From an uncultured Actinomycetes bacterium (GTDB lineage Bacteria; Actinomycetota; Actinomycetes; Nanopelagicales; Nanopelagicaceae): DNA of 15,342 nt. Every line of letters starts with the position of its first letter. The first letter of the stretch is position 1. The position numbers were made by a program, and so were the translations under genes. The DNA lies in assembly GCA_903893085.1 (NCBI GenBank), contig CAITKS010000069.1:1-15342 (forward strand), written 5' to 3'. The notes beneath the pieces were generated by a model that saw nothing but the letters and a program-made list of their open reading frames with translations, did not search any database and had not been told where the DNA came from. Below, one piece after another: positions 14,281-15,342 of the stretch.

Positions 14281-14827
14281 AGAACGCCGCAATTGCATAC
14301 GAAGAGCTTTTAACCCATGGCAAAGTTGCTGCGTAGTAACCTGCCAAAGTAATTCCAACACCCCAGAGAAGTGCACCGAGCGCATTTGCAGATAAAAACC
14401 TGTAGTAATTCATCTTGGCGGCGCCCGCAATTGGTGGAACAAAAGTACGAATCCATGGGAAGAAGCGCGCTGCAACGACTGCCCACCATCCAGTTTTCTC
14501 ATAAAAATTCTCTGCATTAATGATCATTCTCTGCATTCTTGGTGAATCGCGCTTATCTAAATAAGGACGACCTACAACCCGTCCGATCACGAAACCAACT
14601 TGATCGCCAAAGAATGCTGCGAGAAATATGATCGAAACTAAGATCAAAATATTGATATTTCCATGCGCTGCCGCAACTAATCCTGCGCTAAATAGAACCG
14701 AGTCTCCTGGCAGAAAGAATCCAAAAAGTAGTCCGGTCTCAATAAATACAATCGCTCCGACAATCAAATAAAAGATAAATGGGGCAAGCGTTGAAAGTTG
14801 GGCATCAAATGATGCGGCTAACTCCAT
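14207..14827 (-). CDS. DedA-family membrane protein
   Basis: This 206-residue inner-membrane protein belongs to the DedA/VTT family, members of which have been implicated in undecaprenyl-phosphate or phospholipid flipping and envelope homeostasis. Hallmarks are FIETGLLFGFFLPGDSVL (28-45) and ARFFPWIRTFVPPIAGAAKM (120-139), with the two arginines R121 and R127 that are functionally important in the family. ALLWGVGITLAGYY (152-165) follows. The C-terminal tail RRRPRPHQDKS is basic. The ATG directly follows the malic enzyme stop (TAAATG, zero gap), with AAGAG upstream, so it is coupled to that gene. The last 24 codons or so lie within the overlap with the DMT transporter gene and encode the final membrane segment end and the tail. 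Confidence 0.9.
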   Translation of the reverse strand: MELAASFDAQLSTLAPFIFYLIVGAIVFIETGLLFGFFLPGDSVLFSAGLVAAAHGNINILILVSIIFLAAFFGDQVGFVIGRVVGRPYLDKRDSPRMQRMIINAENFYEKTGWWAVVAARFFPWIRTFVPPIAGAAKMNYYRFLSANALGALLWGVGITLAGYYAATLPWVKSSSYAIAAFFISASLISALVNFRRRPRPHQDKS

Positions 14828-15342
14828 TTATACGCTCTTTTTAACCGCAGCAGCCACCTTGCTGACCACTTGGGAATCAAAAACACTAGGGACGATAAAT
14901 GAGGCATTTAACTGCGACGGACTTACGCAAGATGCAATCGCTTCTGCGGCGGCAATCAACAACTCATCAGTGATCTTGTTAGCGTTTGCGTCAAGTAATC
15001 CACGGAAAATACCTGGGAAGGCTAGGACGTTATTGATCTGGTTCGGTTGATCACTTCTTCCGGTAGCCACGACTGTTGCGTACTTACGAGCAATTACGGG
15101 ATCAATTTCAGGATCAGGATTAGCGAGTGCGAAAACGATAGAACCGGATGCCATAGATGCAACATCTTTTTCAGTTAGCACATTTGGCGCACTTACCCCA
15201 ATAAATACATCTGCGTCCTTCATAGCCTCTGAGATAGTTCCAGAGAAGCCCTCAGTAACGCAACCAGTGATATCGAATGCAATAATTGTTTTTGCACCAC
15301 TCTTGGTTAGCAGTCTAGAAATAGCAGTACCTGCAGCACCAG
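14828..15342 (-). CDS. Malic enzyme, C-terminal NAD(P)-binding part (5' end beyond window)
   Basis: The reading frame is open from the window edge through 170 codons to the TAA at 14828-14830. Malic enzyme oxidatively decarboxylates malate to pyruvate with NAD(P). The visible part begins GAAGTAISRLL, the dinucleotide-binding loop. It continues with ADVFIGVSAPNVLT, where the family has strand and loop residues around the cofactor, then IVFALANPDPEI, ATGRSDQPNQINNVLAFPGIFRG (malate-site and signature region) and a helical C terminus ending KKSV. This is the short bacterial type without a C-terminal phosphotransacetylase domain. Only the C-terminal half is present, so NAD versus NADP preference cannot be judged. 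It is immediately upstream of dedA with no gap. Confidence 0.9.
   Translation of the reverse strand, partial: GAAGTAISRLLTKSGAKTIIAFDITGCVTEGFSGTISEAMKDADVFIGVSAPNVLTEKDVASMASGSIVFALANPDPEIDPVIARKYATVVATGRSDQPNQINNVLAFPGIFRGLLDANANKITDELLIAAAEAIASCVSPSQLNASFIVPSVFDSQVVSKVAAAVKKSV

Noticed and set aside
1..15342. tRNA/rRNA genes, CRISPR arrays, insertion sequences, phage or plasmid genes
   Set aside because: Gene coverage is nearly continuous, the largest gap is 149 bp, and no repeat arrays, terminal inverted repeats, transposase motifs or tRNA-like sequences were recognised.

Overview
The window reads as a densely packed, moderately AT-rich bacterial chromosome segment with almost no non-coding DNA. 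Gaps are 0-55 bp apart from one 149-bp divergent gap. Several neighbouring genes overlap by 1-74 bp. GTG starts are common, and several starts sit 6-8 nt downstream of a TAnnnT hexamer, which suggests leaderless mRNAs. Leaderless expression, the Uup-type ABC-F protein, the PGPGW membrane protein and the streamlined layout would fit a small-genome aquatic actinobacterium (Nanopelagicales/acI-like). That placement is inference from style and families, not from a marker gene. There are no RNA genes, mobile elements, CRISPR arrays or phage genes that I can see.

Region 1 (1-5000) is a carbohydrate island. A phosphomannose-isomerase-type cupin enzyme (partial, minus strand) diverges from a tight three-gene operon: a DhnA/LsrF-type class I aldolase, a Gfo/Idh/MocA oxidoreductase and a ribokinase-like PfkB kinase. 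A D-ribose pyranase (rbsD) converges on the operon, overlapping its end by 20 bp, and diverges from a YggC/FrcK-type P-loop sugar or nucleoside kinase. Isomerase, mutarotase, kinase, dehydrogenase and aldolase together look like a complete intracellular route from an imported sugar to trioses. The substrate is not evident, and this is the best candidate here for an undescribed pathway.

Region 2 (4997-8903) holds a class III PLP aminotransferase resembling glutamate-1-semialdehyde aminomutase. Divergent from it are a MurG/GT1-like glycosyltransferase with a C-terminal extension, translationally coupled to a small PGPGW membrane protein, and then a nitroreductase-family flavoprotein.

Region 3 (8900-10967) is a two-gene tryptophan-to-anthranilate unit on the minus strand, kynureninase followed by tryptophan 2,3-dioxygenase. 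The kynureninase gene carries a one-base frameshift near 10182-10187 that splits it into two reading frames. No kynurenine formamidase is present in the window.

Region 4 (10974-15342) starts with an ABC-F (Uup-type) ATPase whose -10 element overlaps that of the divergent kynU. It continues with a YqhA/UPF0114 membrane protein and a YdcZ/DUF606-type DMT transporter. On the opposite strand are a DedA membrane protein, whose 3' end overlaps the transporter gene by 74 bp, and the C-terminal part of a malic enzyme that runs off the window edge.
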